Positions 18,908-27,134 of a stretch of 64,000 nucleotides of DNA are shown one piece after another. The stretch spans positions 620,001 through 684,000 of the forward strand of contig NZ_SMGO01000001.1 of the NCBI RefSeq assembly GCF_004339765.1, given 5' to 3'. The position numbers were made by a program, and so were the translations under genes. Source of the stretch: Albibacterium bauzanense. Its GTDB lineage: Bacteria; Bacteroidota; Bacteroidia; Sphingobacteriales; Sphingobacteriaceae. The notes under the pieces were generated by a model. It saw only the letters and a program-made list of their open reading frames with translations, had not been told where the DNA came from and did not search any database. Numbering within the stretch: the stretch's first letter is position 1; the number at the start of each line of letters is the position of its first letter.

Positions 18908-21058
18908 ATGAAAAAGTTTCTTTTATTTATTTTATTAGCTGCAACAACTTTCTCGGTTAAAGCCGATGAAGGTATGTGGTTTTTAATGAATATCGAGCGA
19001 TTAAATGAGCGAGATATGCAGAAGATGGGCTTACAGTTAACCGCTGAAGAAATCTATAGTATTAATAATTCCAGCTTAAAAGATGCCATTGTTCAATTTG
19101 GAGGAGGTTGTACAGCAGAAATAGTATCCAATACAGGCTTAGTAATGACCAATCACCATTGTGGTTATGGAGCAATTGCAGAACTATCAACTCCAGAAAA
19201 TGATCATTTAACAAATGGTTTCTGGGCACAAACTAAAGCCGATGAATTAAAGCCAAAGTCGTTATCTGTAAGATTTTTTGTACGTATGGACGATGTTTCA
19301 AAACGTATCTTAAGTAAGTTAAATGATACTATGACTGAAGCTGAACGTGAAGCTACTATCAACAGAGAAATTGCTCTTATAGAAAAAGAGAATAACGAAG
19401 GTGGTAAATACACTGTATCAGTAAAATCATTTTATGAAGGCAACGAGTTTTATTACTTCGTTTATCAAGACTATACAGATGTTCGCTTAGTTGGAACTCC
19501 GCCCGATAATATTGGCAAATTTGGGGGAGACACCGACAATTGGGAATGGCCTCGCCACACCGGCGATTTTTCTTTATTCCGCGTATACGCAGATAAAGAT
19601 GGTAACCCTGCAGAATACTCTCAAAACAATGTGCCACTAGTACCAAAATATCATCTTTCTATCAGTCTAAATGGATTCAAAGAAGGAGATTTTGCTATGA
19701 TCCTTGGTTACCCGGGTCGTACAAATCGTTGGATGCCTTCGGCTGGAATTTCGCAAAATGTAAACTTCGCTTATCCGGCATGGGTTGAAGCCTCAAAAAC
19801 AGGCATGGATGTGATGAAGAAATACATGGATCAGGATCAGGCTATCCGTTTAAAATACGCATCAAAATATGCAGGTGTTGCTAACTATTGGAAAAATCGT
19901 CAAGGTATGATTGATGCATTAACCCAACATCAAACTGCTAAAACAAAAGCAGCATCCGAAAAGAAATTCAATAAATGGGCCAACAAATCTAAGAATCGCG
20001 ACAAGTACGGTTCTGTAATGGCTACCATTAATGAATATTATGCATTGACAAATGAAGAAGCCCGACATGATAATTATATTTCAGGCGGTATTCTTCGTAG
20101 CAGTTCTTTAGCACCACTACCTTATACACTAGGTAATGCAATTAACTTCTATCTTCAACAAAACGATGCTAAAAAAGCAGAGCTCTTACCTCAACTAATT
20201 AATCAGGCTAATTCTTCTTACGAAAATTTATCCATGCCTGTAGAGAAAGAACTGTTAATTGCTCTTCTTAATTTATATGTTGAAAAAGGAGGTAAAGACT
20301 TAATCGCTCCGTATGTTGCTGAAATAGCAAAAGAAAATAACGGCGATGTCACCCCATACATCAACAAAGCATTTGAAACAAGTATATTTGCAAATCAGGA
20401 AAAGCTAATCGCTTTCATTAATAACCCCAACCTTGAAGTTTTATCCAACGATTTACTTTTCAAACTATCCAATGATATCATAGCACGTTATCGCTATGAG
20501 TCAGATACCATGAAAACAAAACAAGCTGACTTTAATCGCGCTTTCCGTTTAATGGTTCAAGGTATGCGTGAAGCAAATCCAAAAGTAAAATACTATCCGG
20601 ATGCAAATAGTACACTTCGTTTATCTTACGGAAAGATCCGCGCTTTACCTGCAGATCCAAGGAACGATGCTACAATCAATAACTATACGACATTAAAAGG
20701 GACCATCGCTAAATACAAACCTAATGATCCGGAGTTCGATTTACCGCAAAAGCTAATCGATTTATATGAGGCTAAGGACTTCGGACAATATGCTGATAAA
20801 AACGGCTATATGCCCGTAAATTTCTTATCAGATAATGATATCACCGGAGGAAATTCTGGCTCACCTGTATTAAATGGAAAAGGTGAATTATTAGGCCTTG
20901 CGTTTGATGGAAACATTGAAGCTATGGCAGGCGACGTTATTTTCGACCCTGAGCTTCAACGAACCATTAGTGTTGATATCCGTTATGTATTATTCCTGAT
21001 CGACAAATTTGCTGGTGCAAGCCATATTATCGATGAATTTACCCTAGTTAAAGATTAA
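18908..21058 (+). CDS. S46-family dipeptidyl-peptidase, DPP7-type
   Basis: A 716-residue secreted serine peptidase of family S46, which releases dipeptides from peptide N-termini in the periplasm. The start at 18908 gives a clean signal peptide (MKKFLLFILLAATTFSVKA, cleavage near residue 19); an upstream in-frame ATG at 18866 only adds non-signal residues. The catalytic His is in MTNHHCGYGAI (about residues 80-90), the Asp in FGGDTDNWEWPRHTGD, and the Ser in GGNSGSPV. The residue 18 positions after that Ser is Gly, as in DPP7 (hydrophobic P1), not the Arg that gives DPP11 its Asp/Glu preference. A strong terminator follows. Confidence 0.95.
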   Translation: MKKFLLFILLAATTFSVKADEGMWFLMNIERLNERDMQKMGLQLTAEEIYSINNSSLKDAIVQFGGGCTAEIVSNTGLVMTNHHCGYGAIAELSTPENDHLTNGFWAQTKADELKPKSLSVRFFVRMDDVSKRILSKLNDTMTEAEREATINREIALIEKENNEGGKYTVSVKSFYEGNEFYYFVYQDYTDVRLVGTPPDNIGKFGGDTDNWEWPRHTGDFSLFRVYADKDGNPAEYSQNNVPLVPKYHLSISLNGFKEGDFAMILGYPGRTNRWMPSAGISQNVNFAYPAWVEASKTGMDVMKKYMDQDQAIRLKYASKYAGVANYWKNRQGMIDALTQHQTAKTKAASEKKFNKWANKSKNRDKYGSVMATINEYYALTNEEARHDNYISGGILRSSSLAPLPYTLGNAINFYLQQNDAKKAELLPQLINQANSSYENLSMPVEKELLIALLNLYVEKGGKDLIAPYVAEIAKENNGDVTPYINKAFETSIFANQEKLIAFINNPNLEVLSNDLLFKLSNDIIARYRYESDTMKTKQADFNRAFRLMVQGMREANPKVKYYPDANSTLRLSYGKIRALPADPRNDATINNYTTLKGTIAKYKPNDPEFDLPQKLIDLYEAKDFGQYADKNGYMPVNFLSDNDITGGNSGSPVLNGKGELLGLAFDGNIEAMAGDVIFDPELQRTISVDIRYVLFLIDKFAGASHIIDEFTLVKD

Positions 21059-21085
21059 TAAATAACTCAAGTAATTAAAATCTCC

Positions 21086-21119
21086 AATCCGGTTACATAA
21101 ATTTGTGACCGGATTTTTT
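21086..21119 (+). terminator. Rho-independent terminator after the S46 peptidase gene
   Basis: An 11-bp stem (AATCCGGTTAC / GTGACCGGATT, with one G-T pair) and eight-base loop is followed by a run of Ts. It lies 28 bp after the stop codon and just before the ssrA promoter. Confidence 0.85.
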
Positions 21120-21121
21120 CG

Positions 21122-21129
21122 TATATTTG
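21122..21129 (+). promoter_or_regulatory. ssrA promoter, Bacteroidota -7 box TATATTTG
   Basis: TATATTTG matches TAnnTTTG exactly and ends 10 bases before the first base of the mature tmRNA. A TTG at 21103-21105 may be the -33 element (16-base gap, slightly short); it overlaps the preceding terminator. Confidence 0.6.
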
Positions 21130-21139
21130 TACATTATAT

Positions 21140-21503
21140 GGGGTCGACCGGAATTGACAGGATGGAGACGGTTATGTAAGCATGCAGCGCGTTGTTAGTC
21201 TAGCGCTTTAATCTGAACTTTCAACTTTTTAAATGGCGAAAATAACTACGCCTTAGCTGCCTAATTTAGAATTAGTTTAGCTTTTGTCCAGTCTGGGTTT
21301 TGTTCTGTAGCCTAGACACACGGGCATCGAACTATGGAACTGGTTGCTTCAACGCTGTGATGAAGTGACGAGATAAAACAGATAAGGATTTGGTATAGGT
21401 AAGCAACCAACCTTCCAGATCTCGAAAATTTAATGGAAGCTAAGCATGTAGAAAGCATATACAGTACCATGTTTGGACGAGGGTTCGAATCCCTCCGACT
21501 CCA
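21140..21503 (+). ncRNA. ssrA: tmRNA (10Sa RNA)
   Basis: The tmRNA rescues stalled ribosomes together with SmpB. The 5' end GGGGTCGACCGGAATTGACA and the 3' end GGTTCGAATCCCTCCGACTCCA form the tRNA-like domain: the first seven bases pair with CGACTCC at 21496-21502 (one G-T pair), and the T-arm GGTTCGAATCC is intact. A21503 would be the discriminator base; CCA is not fully encoded. The tag frame starts with GGC at 21235 and reads GENNYALAA before TAA at 21262-21264, the usual Bacteroidota tag preceded by the alanine from the charged RNA. Length is about 364 nt. Promoter and terminator flank it. Confidence 0.97.
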
Positions 21504-21505
21504 CA

Positions 21506-21542
21506 AACAAGGCTTGGTTGAACACCAAGCCTTGTTTTTTTT
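21506..21542 (+). terminator. Rho-independent terminator of ssrA
   Basis: A perfect 13-bp stem (AACAAGGCTTGGT with ACCAAGCCTTGTT), five-base loop and T-run start two bases after the tmRNA 3' end. Confidence 0.95.
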
Positions 21543-21581
21543 AATCTAAAGGATGCAGAATAGATTAAACTTCAGAAAAGT

Positions 21582-22751
21582 TTATGGGTTAAAAATCAGC
21601 ATTATAAAAACTGCAAATAATACCAGGTGCATAATACCAACAATAGGTGTTGTCCTTTTGCCAAGAAAAGTCATTACGCTCAATAATAAGGTAATAACAA
21701 AGAGGATCATCTCGCTGGAGGTAAGCCCAAATATCACAACTTTACCGGTTAGCATACCAATAATCAGCACACATGGAACCGTGAGCCCTACCGTAGAAAC
21801 GAAGGCTCCGTGACAAAGGTTAATTGCTCGTTGAAACTCGTTATTGAGTGCAGCCTTAACGGCCGTCATAGATTCTGGTGTAAAAACAATAATAGCAATC
21901 AACACCCCACCCAATAAGGTCGGAAGCTTGGCTGCTTTGATTCCAAAATCAACTACAACTGCCATATTATGAGACAATAAAACGATTGGCAAAATCATAA
22001 AGAGCAACACCAATGACCGTATCCACATTTCACTTCGGTTTACCACACTCGCTTCGCCTAATGCTGTGTTACCAACGCTTTGTAAATCTCTTTCCTTAAA
22101 AGGAATTCCCATCGAGCCCAATTTAGGCTGAACATACAGGTGCCTGTATCCTTTCATTTGAAAGAATAGAAAGCACCCATAAAGAAAAATAATCAGAGCA
22201 GACAGTATAGTGGCTTGAGTGTTAGTAAACATTCCATTTCCCGCACCCACAATAAAGTTAGGAAGCAACATGCCGAGCCCACCCAACATGATAATCATGC
22301 CAAGATAAGACATCGTTCCTTGAGCATTATACTCCTGTTCACCATATTTTAAGCCACCCAGTAAAATACATAACCCTACAACGAGATTCATGATAATCAT
22401 CATAACGGAAAAAATTGAATCTTTACCGATAGTCGGATTTTCACCCGGGCCTAGCATTACAGCAGCAATTAGTATTACTTCAATAGAAACGATAGATAAA
22501 GTAAGAATAAGAGTACCATAAGGTTCACCAAGTTTATGCGCCAATTCATCGGCTTCGTTTACCACGCCAAAAGCTGATAAGATAATTGTTGACAGCAAAA
22601 CAATAAATGCGACAACCGCGACCGCAACAGACATACCTGAACCCAATAAGGAATGACCAAATATCATGAACAATAACACGATCAGCCACGCTGTCGCCAA
22701 CCGTAACCACGTTTTTGCCGAAAGGATCTTTATAATATTCAAGTCGTTCAT
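21582..22751 (-). CDS. ChaA-like calcium/cation:proton antiporter
   Basis: A 389-residue integral membrane protein with about 11 helices. The two inverted alpha-repeats of the Ca2+:cation antiporter superfamily are visible: one around ELAHKLGEPYGTLILTLSIV with SIEV (about 67-90), the other around FTPESMTAVKAALNNEFQRA leading into CHGAFVSTVGLTVP (about 283-312). The layout and extra middle loop match ChaA, which exports Ca2+ or Na+/K+ in exchange for protons at alkaline pH. It is preceded on the same strand by a Crp/Fnr regulator after 116 bp, which may or may not control it. Confidence 0.9.
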   Translation of the reverse strand: MNDLNIIKILSAKTWLRLATAWLIVLLFMIFGHSLLGSGMSVAVAVVAFIVLLSTIILSAFGVVNEADELAHKLGEPYGTLILTLSIVSIEVILIAAVMLGPGENPTIGKDSIFSVMMIIMNLVVGLCILLGGLKYGEQEYNAQGTMSYLGMIIMLGGLGMLLPNFIVGAGNGMFTNTQATILSALIIFLYGCFLFFQMKGYRHLYVQPKLGSMGIPFKERDLQSVGNTALGEASVVNRSEMWIRSLVLLFMILPIVLLSHNMAVVVDFGIKAAKLPTLLGGVLIAIIVFTPESMTAVKAALNNEFQRAINLCHGAFVSTVGLTVPCVLIIGMLTGKVVIFGLTSSEMILFVITLLLSVMTFLGKRTTPIVGIMHLVLFAVFIMLIFNP

Positions 22752-22867
22752 ATATTATTATTTACCATCACATTAATTCTTTATACTCACTGCTAAGTGA
22801 AAGCAAAATTATGGAGAATTAATTTTGCAAAATTTATCCTATGTTAAATAATGATCTTACCTCGAAC

Positions 22868-23449
22868 CTATTTTTCCTTTCTTATCCGGCTTAGGCTCAC
22901 TTGAGTAATGCTAAGATAAGATGCGATATATTTCAAAGGTACGCGCTGTATAAGGCCAGGCGAATTTTCGAGCAAACTGTCATAACGTTTTTTGGCTGAA
23001 AGAAGTTCGGTAGACACTACCCTGTTTTCAATTTTAAGCAGTTCTTTTTCAGCAAGTCTTCGTCCCCAATTGGCAATATGGATATCCTGATTGTATAGTT
23101 TGTGTAGCATATCAATTTTCAGCTCAAAAAGTTCACAGTCTTCCAGTAGTTCCACATTTTCGTAGCCTTTCTCATTCGCTACATAACTTTTCATCGAAAG
23201 AATAGTTTCCCCTTCTTCGCCGAACCAAAATGTCACGTCTTGTTCTGCTTGAGGTGCAAATGCTCGTACAATACCTTTCTTGATGAAGTATACAGCTTTC
23301 TCAACACGATCAGCCTTTAAAAGAATGTGACCTTTCTGGAAAGAATCTGCAGTAATATAGCTAAGCATCAATGTTTTCGAAGCTTCCGGCAATACATATA
23401 TCTGATCAAGTATTCTTTCAATTGTCACTGCGATGTAGAGTCTAATCAT
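22868..23449 (-). CDS. Crp/Fnr-family transcriptional regulator
   Basis: A 193-residue regulator with an N-terminal cyclic-nucleotide-binding-like beta barrel (FQKGHILLKADRVEKAVYF and on, about residues 37-110) and a C-terminal winged helix (VPLKYIASYLSITQVSLSRI). The usual cAMP-contact RxS pattern is not obvious, as in many Bacteroidota members whose ligand is unknown. The ATG at 23449 is chosen; the frame can be extended to a TTG at 23494 but those residues are unlike the family. It begins 51 bp after the end of the HxlR gene on the same strand. Confidence 0.85.
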   Translation of the reverse strand: MIRLYIAVTIERILDQIYVLPEASKTLMLSYITADSFQKGHILLKADRVEKAVYFIKKGIVRAFAPQAEQDVTFWFGEEGETILSMKSYVANEKGYENVELLEDCELFELKIDMLHKLYNQDIHIANWGRRLAEKELLKIENRVVSTELLSAKKRYDSLLENSPGLIQRVPLKYIASYLSITQVSLSRIRKEK

Positions 23450-23499
23450 TAAAGTATCGAATATAGAAATTTCTTCGTAAACAGCCTTTCTCAATAAAA

Positions 23500-23848
23500 T
23501 TAATCAGTCACTAATTCATTCGCTAATTGCTTCTTACCCCAATCGTTCAGATGCTCTATAAATGGAATTAATTCCAACCCTGTATCGCTCAAAGAATATT
23601 CTACTTTTGGTGGCACTTCATGATACATTTTTCGGACTATCAATTGATCTTCTTCCAGATCCCTTAAAGTTTGGGTAAGCATTTTTGTTGTAATATCGGG
23701 CAAAGTCCTTCGCAATTCGCCATAACGCAATACCCCTTGTATACTCAAATGCCATAAAATACGCGCTTTATATTTTCCGCCTATGCGTCTGAAAGCATAA
23801 TCAACCCCGCAATTTTGTATGCATTCAGGAATTTGATTTATTTTTCAT
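23500..23848 (-). pseudogene. HxlR-family winged-helix regulator with a one-base frame break at its start
   Basis: The frame ending at 23500 encodes an HxlR regulator (WG motif in HLNDWGKKQL, and LTQTLRDLEEDQLIVRKMYH). Extending it upstream gives the conserved N-terminal block CGVDYAFRRIGGKYKARILW in frame, but no ATG/GTG/TTG before a TGA. The only fitting ATG is at 23848, one base out of frame: ATG is followed by five As (T-run 23841-23845 on the plus strand), and removing one A gives MKINQIPEC joined to the conserved block. From that ATG the gene would be 115 codons plus one extra base. It could be a recent inactivation, a sequencing error or slippage-controlled expression. Annotators would otherwise call a truncated 82-residue protein from a TTG at 23748. 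Confidence 0.8.
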
Positions 23849-23886
23849 TTTTATACTATTATAAAGTGCTGATAATCAACAATAGA

Positions 23887-23933
23887 TACTTTTTAGTATG
23901 TAACATACAAATAAGTACATACTTGTCAAAAGT
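23887..23933. promoter_or_regulatory. Cluster of short palindromes between hxlR-like gene and MDR oxidoreductase (probable operator)
   Basis: Within 47 bp are TACTTTTTAGTA (23887-23898), the 13-bp palindrome GTATGTAACATAC (23896-23908), AAGTACATACTT (23913-23924) and ACTTGTCAAAAGT (23921-23933), all built from GTA/TAC and AAGT/ACTT halves. HxlR-family regulators typically bind such GTA-TAC dyads in the shared promoter of their target. Binding by the neighbouring HxlR protein is inferred from position. Confidence 0.55.
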
Positions 23934-24021
23934 AAACAGAAGATTTAATATTGCAGCTTATTAAATAATCTCAGACGTCAACTGAGGGTGAATTAAATTT
24001 TATACATAAAAGCACAATACA

Positions 24022-25068
24022 ATGGAAATATTTGAGAATAAAACAGATAAGATTGAAAGCACACCTGTGATGAAAGCAATTCGGCAACACAAATTCGGTG
24101 GCCCTGAAGTGCTGTATTACGAAGATGCACCAATTCCAGAACTGAAACCAGGCGAGGTGTGCATTCGTGTTCATGCGGTCGGTCTTAATCCTCCCGACTG
24201 GTATTTGCGCGACGGATATAAAATGTTGCCCCCTGAGTGGCAACCAAAGGTGCCGTTCCCCATAATTCTGGGGACAGACATTTCAGGCGTCATCGAGACG
24301 ATCGCCGATGATGTTAAGGACTTCTCTGTTGGCGATGAAGTGTATTCTATGGTTCGCTTTCCCAGCTACGGTCCTAGTCAGGCCTATGCAGAGTACATTA
24401 ATGTGCCAGTATCTGAAATTTCGCTAAAGCCGGCTGGCATCGATCACGTTCATGCTGCCGCAGTACCGATGTCGTTGCTCACCGCTTGGCAATTTATGAT
24501 AGAAGTAGGTCATAACGTACCAAACCCTCTTCAGCCGAACATGCATAAGCCGGTACCCCTCGAAGGCAAAACGGTACTCATTAATGGTGCAGCAGGTGGC
24601 GTTGGACACTTCGCAGTACAACTTGCAAAATGGAAAGGTGCACGAGTGATCGCAGTGGCGTCTGGTAAACAGGAAGCGTTCTTATACGAACTTGGTGCCG
24701 ATGAATTCATCGACTACAACAAAACTTCTGTCGAAGATGTCGTACATGATATCGATCTCGTCATTGACTCAGTTGGTGGTCCAACAACCGGTCGTTTCTT
24801 GCGCACGCTCAAACGTGGTGGCGCTTTGTTTCCAATTTTTCCTTTAGGTTTTTCCAGCTCCGAGGAAGCTGATAAATTAGGTGTCACAGTCTCGGCAACT
24901 CAGGTACGTTCGAACGGCGCCCAACTTGCAGAACTCAGTCGCTTGCTCGATGATGGAACAATTCGTGTAGCCATCGACAGTATATTTCCACTTTCCGATA
25001 CCCGTAAGGCACACGAAAGAGCTGCTCTTGGACACATTCAGGGCAAAATCGTCCTCGCTGTCACCTAA
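24022..25068 (+). CDS. MDR-superfamily NADP-dependent oxidoreductase (quinone oxidoreductase-like)
   Basis: A 348-residue medium-chain dehydrogenase/reductase. The N-terminal GroES-like part contains FGGPEVLYYEDAPIPELKPG and GTDISGVIE; the cofactor domain has VLINGAAGGVGHFAVQLAKW (about 189-208), typical of zinc-independent quinone oxidoreductases using NADPH. The zinc-binding cysteine/His set is absent. An internal ATG at 24070 (MKAIRQHKFGG) is the more usual family start; the longer form is kept because it also has no conflict. It is divergent from the broken HxlR gene. Sampled rows are GC-richer (about 43-52 percent by count of two 60-base rows) than flanking genes, suggesting transfer. 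Substrate unknown, probably a quinone or reactive enone. Confidence 0.9.
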   Translation: MEIFENKTDKIESTPVMKAIRQHKFGGPEVLYYEDAPIPELKPGEVCIRVHAVGLNPPDWYLRDGYKMLPPEWQPKVPFPIILGTDISGVIETIADDVKDFSVGDEVYSMVRFPSYGPSQAYAEYINVPVSEISLKPAGIDHVHAAAVPMSLLTAWQFMIEVGHNVPNPLQPNMHKPVPLEGKTVLINGAAGGVGHFAVQLAKWKGARVIAVASGKQEAFLYELGADEFIDYNKTSVEDVVHDIDLVIDSVGGPTTGRFLRTLKRGGALFPIFPLGFSSSEEADKLGVTVSATQVRSNGAQLAELSRLLDDGTIRVAIDSIFPLSDTRKAHERAALGHIQGKIVLAVT

Positions 25069-25085
25069 AAATGAAGTTATATCAT

Positions 25086-26006
25086 TTAATTAAAAGATCG
25101 TTTGAATTCTAATGGCGACAGGTTAGTTTTTGTTTTGAATAACTTACTAAAAGATTGCGAATACTCAAAGCCCAGCTCATAGGCGATCTCGCTTACTGAC
25201 AAGTTGGTTGTAGATAGTTTTTCTTTCGCTTTCTCGATAAGCTTATCGTGTATATGCTGCTGTGCATTTTGTCCGGTGAGAGAACGCAGCATATCACTCA
25301 AGTAACTAGGCGACATATTAAGCTTTTCCGAAAGATATTGAACTGTGGGTGTTCCTTGATTTAGAGGGCTTTCACCCGAAAAATAGCTATCTAAAATTTC
25401 TTCCAGCTTTTGCAATAGGTCATTGTTCACTGCTTTACGCGTAACGAACTGACGTTTATAAAAAAGATTAGCATAATTCAGCAATAGTTCTATTTGAGAA
25501 ATAACCACATCCTGGCTAAAGTCATCAATCCGGCTTCGCAACTCATTCTCGATCATTTTAAAAATCTCAATGATCGTTGCTTTTTCATCTTCCGAAAGAT
25601 GCAGTGCTTCATTGGTTGAATAAGAGAAGAAGCCATATTGCTTTATGTTTTTTGATAAGGGATAACCTAAAAAAAAATCCGGATGAATAAGTAAAGTATA
25701 TTCGGAACATACGCCGGCATCGTTATCATTGTTGCCAATAACCTGGCCCGGAGAAATGAACAATAAACCACCATCATCAAAATCATAATAACTCTGGCCA
25801 TACTTTAATTGGCCACTAAGTTTTGGTTTGTAAGATATTTTGTAAAAACCAAGTACATGGTGTTGGGGAAGCTTACAAAGTTCAGCCTGCATATCACGCC
25901 CGTTAAGCAGGCTAACGAGCGGATGCTTTGGTTTAGGTAAATCAAAAAACTGATGTGCATCAGAAAGAGATGCAATTTTCTGAGGGCTGTTTTCTTCCTT
26001 TTTCAT
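25086..26006 (-). CDS. AraC-family transcriptional regulator
   Basis: A 306-residue protein with a cupin-like N-terminal sensor region and a C-terminal AraC/XylS double helix-turn-helix (about residues 205-305): TVQYLSEKLNMSPSYLSDML for the first and LSVSEIAYELGFEYSQSFSK for the second, ending LSPLEFKRSF. The type is common in Bacteroidota next to oxidoreductases. It is convergent with the MDR gene (17 bp) and downstream of the SDR gene on the same strand, so it may regulate either. Confidence 0.93.
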   Translation of the reverse strand: MKKEENSPQKIASLSDAHQFFDLPKPKHPLVSLLNGRDMQAELCKLPQHHVLGFYKISYKPKLSGQLKYGQSYYDFDDGGLLFISPGQVIGNNDNDAGVCSEYTLLIHPDFFLGYPLSKNIKQYGFFSYSTNEALHLSEDEKATIIEIFKMIENELRSRIDDFSQDVVISQIELLLNYANLFYKRQFVTRKAVNNDLLQKLEEILDSYFSGESPLNQGTPTVQYLSEKLNMSPSYLSDMLRSLTGQNAQQHIHDKLIEKAKEKLSTTNLSVSEIAYELGFEYSQSFSKLFKTKTNLSPLEFKRSFN

Positions 26007-26019
26007 ATCCTAAAACCTA

Positions 26020-26069
26020 AATAATAATGATAACCGATACAATGATAAATATCGGTTATCATTATTATT
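26020..26069. repeat. 20-bp perfect inverted repeat between SDR and AraC genes
   Basis: Positions 26020-26039 and 26050-26069 are exact reverse complements (core GATAACCGATA / TATCGGTTATC) with a 10-base loop. It lies 14 bp upstream of the AraC start and 44 bp after the SDR stop. It could be the SDR terminator or an operator for the AraC gene; there is only a patchy T-run on the minus strand. Confidence 0.75.
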
Positions 26070-26113
26070 ATTTTATCAAATAATTGTCTTATTTCTGTAC
26101 TCTTCTATCTTGG

Positions 26114-26986
26114 TTAACCCTGAGCCGAGTTAGAAACATCCTCCCAAGCTTCCCAAATGGCCAGTCGCTCTGCATATTCGGCGCGTACCAATGGTAAACA
26201 ATGGCTTCCCAAAAAGAATCTTAACGGCGGATTTTCCGCGTCAACAACCTTAAAGATGGCTTCTGGCGTGGCATTCGGATCACCCCTTTCCATAGTTTTT
26301 AAGCTCTCTACAAAGCGATCTTTAAGATCGGTATAGATATCAAGGCTTGTCGCAAACTTCAAAGACTCCTGGCTACCAAACTCTGTAGCATATGCACCTG
26401 GCTCAACGATGGTTACCTTGATTCCGAAATCTTTAACTTCTGCGGCAAGGCTTTCGTGAATAGCCTCAAATGCCCATTTTGAAGAACAATAATAACCTAT
26501 CACGGGCATCGTTACATGACCAAGGTTGCTTGAGGTACCCAATATATGACCCCCTCCCTGTTTCCGAAGCAGTGGCAAAGCGGCCTGAATAACAGATACT
26601 GCACCAATAACATTTGTTTCATAAAGTAGACGAATTTCATCTGCGCTGGCTTCTTCAATCGTACCAACAAGGGAATACCCGGCATTGTTAAAAACAATAT
26701 CAAGCCTGCCGAAATGAGCATGAGCCTGCGCTACAGCTTTCTTTACTTGTTCTGGTTTTGTTACGTCGAGTTCCAACGTAAGCACATTTTCACCGTATTT
26801 TTCCTTTAGATCAGCAATACTTTCCAGTTTACGTGCTGTAGCAGCAACTTTATCGCCACGTTTAAGGGCGGCTTCAGTCCAAACGTGGCCAAAACCACGA
26901 GAAGCACCTGTAATAAACCAAATTTTACTAGATATATCAGGAGTTGATAGGGAAACAGCACCTGAAGTTTCATTTTGATGTGACAT
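26114..26986 (-). CDS. Short-chain dehydrogenase/reductase (SDR)
   Basis: A 290-residue classical SDR. The cofactor motif is ITGASRGFGHVW (TGxxxGxG, about 28-39), followed by NNAG (about 103-106), the catalytic Ser in GTSSNLGH and the YxxxK pair in YYCSSKWAFE (about 168-177). The absence of an acidic residue at the end of beta-2 and the basic TARKLE favour NADP(H). The substrate is unknown. It is in the same transcription direction as the AraC gene and part of a block of oxidoreductases and regulators with somewhat higher GC than its surroundings. Confidence 0.92.
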   Translation of the reverse strand: MSHQNETSGAVSLSTPDISSKIWFITGASRGFGHVWTEAALKRGDKVAATARKLESIADLKEKYGENVLTLELDVTKPEQVKKAVAQAHAHFGRLDIVFNNAGYSLVGTIEEASADEIRLLYETNVIGAVSVIQAALPLLRKQGGGHILGTSSNLGHVTMPVIGYYCSSKWAFEAIHESLAAEVKDFGIKVTIVEPGAYATEFGSQESLKFATSLDIYTDLKDRFVESLKTMERGDPNATPEAIFKVVDAENPPLRFFLGSHCLPLVRAEYAERLAIWEAWEDVSNSAQG

Positions 26987-27134
26987 AATTTTATATTTAA
27001 ATTAATAACACAACAAAGATCAACAGCTGCTAATTAAGGTTTGTAGCCTAAATGAGACTTTTTGTAATCTAAATAAGAATACAAATACTCATATTAAGCT
27101 TACAAAATTGGTAAAGGGAATTATAAACTGGTAC

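Noticed and set aside
21312..21506. 64-residue minus-strand frame over the tmRNA
   Set aside because: The region is structural RNA with paired ends and a tag frame; the frame is a chance reading of its tRNA-like part.
23500..23748. Intact 82-residue HxlR protein starting at TTG 23748
   Set aside because: The conserved N-terminal DNA-binding block lies upstream in the same frame, so this start would remove part of the winged helix.
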